DNA of 6,203 bases from Chloroflexota bacterium (GTDB lineage Bacteria > Chloroflexota > Dehalococcoidia > JAUQQI01): assembly GCA_030549955.1 (NCBI GenBank), contig JAUQQI010000032.1, positions 1-6,203 of the forward strand, given 5' to 3'. A program made the position numbers and the translations under genes. Below the pieces are notes generated by a model that was given only the letters and a program-made list of their open reading frames with translations, was not told the DNA's origin and made no database searches. Below are positions 4,812-6,203 of this stretch, in pieces (position 1 is the first letter of the stretch; each line of letters opens with the position of its first letter).

Positions 4812-6203
4812 CTGAAGGGCGTCGGGGTTGACCTCGCCCTGGTGGCCGGGTCCGCGGCTCTGGTGCGGTTCTTCTGGCTGGACCACTGGGGCTTCTGGTT
4901 CGACGAGGCCCACAGCATCGCCCTCGCCGCCAACCCTGACCCGGCGACGGTGGTGGCCAAGGGCGTCGTCGACCAGCAAGCGCCCCTTTTCTTTATCCTG
5001 CTCCATTTCTGGCTCCGGCTCGGCCAGTCCGACTACTTTCTCAGGGCCCTCCCCGCCCTTTTCGGGGTTGGGATAGTCCTGACCGTCTACTGGCTCGGCT
5101 ATGAGCTGGGCGGACGGACGACGGCCCGGCTGGCCGGGGCGCTGGCGGCCCTGAGCAGCTACCTGGTCTACTATTCCCAGTACCTGCGGGGTTATATCCT
5201 GGTGGCCCTCGCCTTTGGGGTCGGGGTGTCCGCCCTCTTTCGGGCCAGCCGAACGGGCTGGCCCGGCTGGTGGGCCGTGTACATTCTGGCCGGAGTCGTC
5301 GCGGTTTACACCCACCAGTTCGGCCTTTTTGCCCTGGCCGGCCTGGCCGTCGCCGGCCTTTTTCTGGCGGTGACCGGTGGGCGCACCCGAAGGGGGCTGG
5401 TGGGGTGGCTGGTGGCCCACAGCCTGCTGCTGGTGGCCTGTATCCCGTGGTTAGGGGTGCTCTGGGAACAGTTTGGCCGGGTTCAGGCTGGCATTGACGT
5501 CTGGGTTGAGCCCGTGAGCTTAAACTCCTGGAAGACCCTTTACGACTGGCTCTGGTACCGGACCCGGGCCGAATACGGGCTTCTGCCCGATACGGCCCTT
5601 CGGGTCGTAAGGTATCTGACGACGGGCTTGCTGGCCCTAACCGTGGGCCGGGCGGCCTGCCGCCGGCAATGGCCTATGCTTGCCCTGGCTGGCCTCCTCG
5701 CCGTTCCGCCGGCCCTGGCCTTTGGGGTATCGCTGGTCGGCCGGCCCATTTGGGACCCGCGCTTTATGGTCTTTACAGCCGGGCCCTTTTCGGTTCTGCT
5801 GGCCGCCGCGGTTGGGCACCTACGGCGGGTTGCCAGGTTAGCCTTGGGTATCAGCCTTATCCTGGTGATGGTCCCGCCCCTCGGGTCGTATTACCTGGAC
5901 TCGACCTTTGCAAACCCGGAGGTGCGGGAAGCAGTCCGCTGGCTGGCCGCCCATCGGGGACCGACGGAGCCGGTGCTACACCCGAACGAGCAGAGCTTCC
6001 TTCCGGCCCTTTGGTATAACCGGCAGTTTGTCCCCCTAAAGGGGCCGGGCCTGCGGGTCTTTTGCCCCTGGGCAACGCCCCCGCCGGACTGGTGCGAAAA
6101 CAGCCCGACGGCCGACTACTGTGTTGGGGGACTCGACCAACCCCTGGCGGTTGACAGGTTTATTGCTGAATCTGGGAGTTCCCGGGCCTTTGTCATGGTC
6201 CTT
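4812..6203 (+). CDS. GT39/ArnT-like membrane glycosyltransferase, partial (3' end outside window)
   Basis: This is an integral-membrane GT-C transferase, a class that moves a sugar from a polyprenyl-phosphate carrier to an acceptor on the outer face of the membrane. Donor and acceptor cannot be read from the sequence. The frame is open from 4677 to the window edge; 464 codons are visible from CTG 4812. Residues 5-22 form the first membrane segment, followed by FWFDEAHS (28-35) with the Asp31-Glu32 pair typical of the catalytic first outer loop. QQAPLFF (55-61), YYSQYLRGY (120-128), YTHQFGLF (166-173) and DPRFMVF (315-321) are also family-like. About ten hydrophobic segments lie up to residue 358, then a soluble C-terminal part begins (REAVRWLAAH, 372-381). 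No in-frame ATG, GTG or TTG occurs between 4677 and GTG 4842, and starting at GTG 4842 would truncate the first segment. I therefore prefer CTG 4812, with low certainty. Co-transcription with dapA across 83 bp is possible but not shown. Confidence 0.82.
   Translation, partial: MKGVGVDLALVAGSAALVRFFWLDHWGFWFDEAHSIALAANPDPATVVAKGVVDQQAPLFFILLHFWLRLGQSDYFLRALPALFGVGIVLTVYWLGYELGGRTTARLAGALAALSSYLVYYSQYLRGYILVALAFGVGVSALFRASRTGWPGWWAVYILAGVVAVYTHQFGLFALAGLAVAGLFLAVTGGRTRRGLVGWLVAHSLLLVACIPWLGVLWEQFGRVQAGIDVWVEPVSLNSWKTLYDWLWYRTRAEYGLLPDTALRVVRYLTTGLLALTVGRAACRRQWPMLALAGLLAVPPALAFGVSLVGRPIWDPRFMVFTAGPFSVLLAAAVGHLRRVARLALGISLILVMVPPLGSYYLDSTFANPEVREAVRWLAAHRGPTEPVLHPNEQSFLPALWYNRQFVPLKGPGLRVFCPWATPPPDWCENSPTADYCVGGLDQPLAVDRFIAESGSSRAFVMVL

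Noticed and set aside
4773..5420. Antisense open frame (215 codons) opposite the glycosyltransferase
   Set aside because: The low-complexity Gly/Pro/Gln-rich translation is typical of a shadow frame in GC-rich DNA; the + strand frame has clear family motifs and a membrane-protein pattern.
5270..6019. Separate small + strand frames inside the glycosyltransferase (5270-5497 and 5669-6019)
   Set aside because: The glycosyltransferase frame is continuous without stops to the window end, so these are out-of-frame shadows rather than signs of a frameshift.

Overview
The window is high-GC bacterial chromosomal DNA with dense coding on the + strand. It contains no mobile elements, CRISPR array, tRNA or rRNA that I can see. 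Codon use is uniform throughout (CGG Arg, GCC Ala, GTC Val, CTG/CTC Leu), so no gene looks recently acquired. The RecA tail, the Gram-positive-type DapB and the purine-rich ribosome binding sites suggest a Chloroflexota- or Firmicutes-like lineage. That placement is an impression from sequence style, not an alignment.

Layout: (1) 1-416 is the C-terminal third of recA, followed by a probable rho-independent terminator. (2) 417-637 is a 221-bp non-coding gap with several small inverted repeats and the leader of the next gene. (3) 638-1915 encodes an iron-dependent alcohol dehydrogenase-fold enzyme of the hydroxyacid-oxoacid transhydrogenase (HOT, ADHFE1-like) type. (4) 1926-1955 is a good sigma70-type promoter candidate that opens a tight dapB-asd-dapA operon (1988-4728, gaps of 11 and 21 bp). 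(5) After an 83-bp gap, a membrane GT-C glycosyltransferase of the GT39/ArnT-like kind starts, probably at a CTG codon, and runs off the right edge.

How the genes work together: Asd makes L-aspartate-4-semialdehyde, DapA condenses it with pyruvate, and DapB reduces the product to tetrahydrodipicolinate, the precursor of diaminopimelate and lysine. Three consecutive steps of the pathway are therefore co-transcribed. Aspartokinase and the steps after DapB are not in the window. The leader before dapB is only about 26 nt, so there is no room for a lysine riboswitch. DapA also lacks the histidine of the E. coli lysine-inhibition site, so feedback control may lie elsewhere. The HOT-like enzyme and the glycosyltransferase have no obvious functional link to this pathway.

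I found no convincing undescribed multi-gene system. The points worth a second look are the Ser in place of the catalytic Thr in DapA, the likely CTG start of the glycosyltransferase, a bacterial HOT homologue beside recA, and a leader before it that could fold in two mutually exclusive ways, one of which hides its ribosome binding site.
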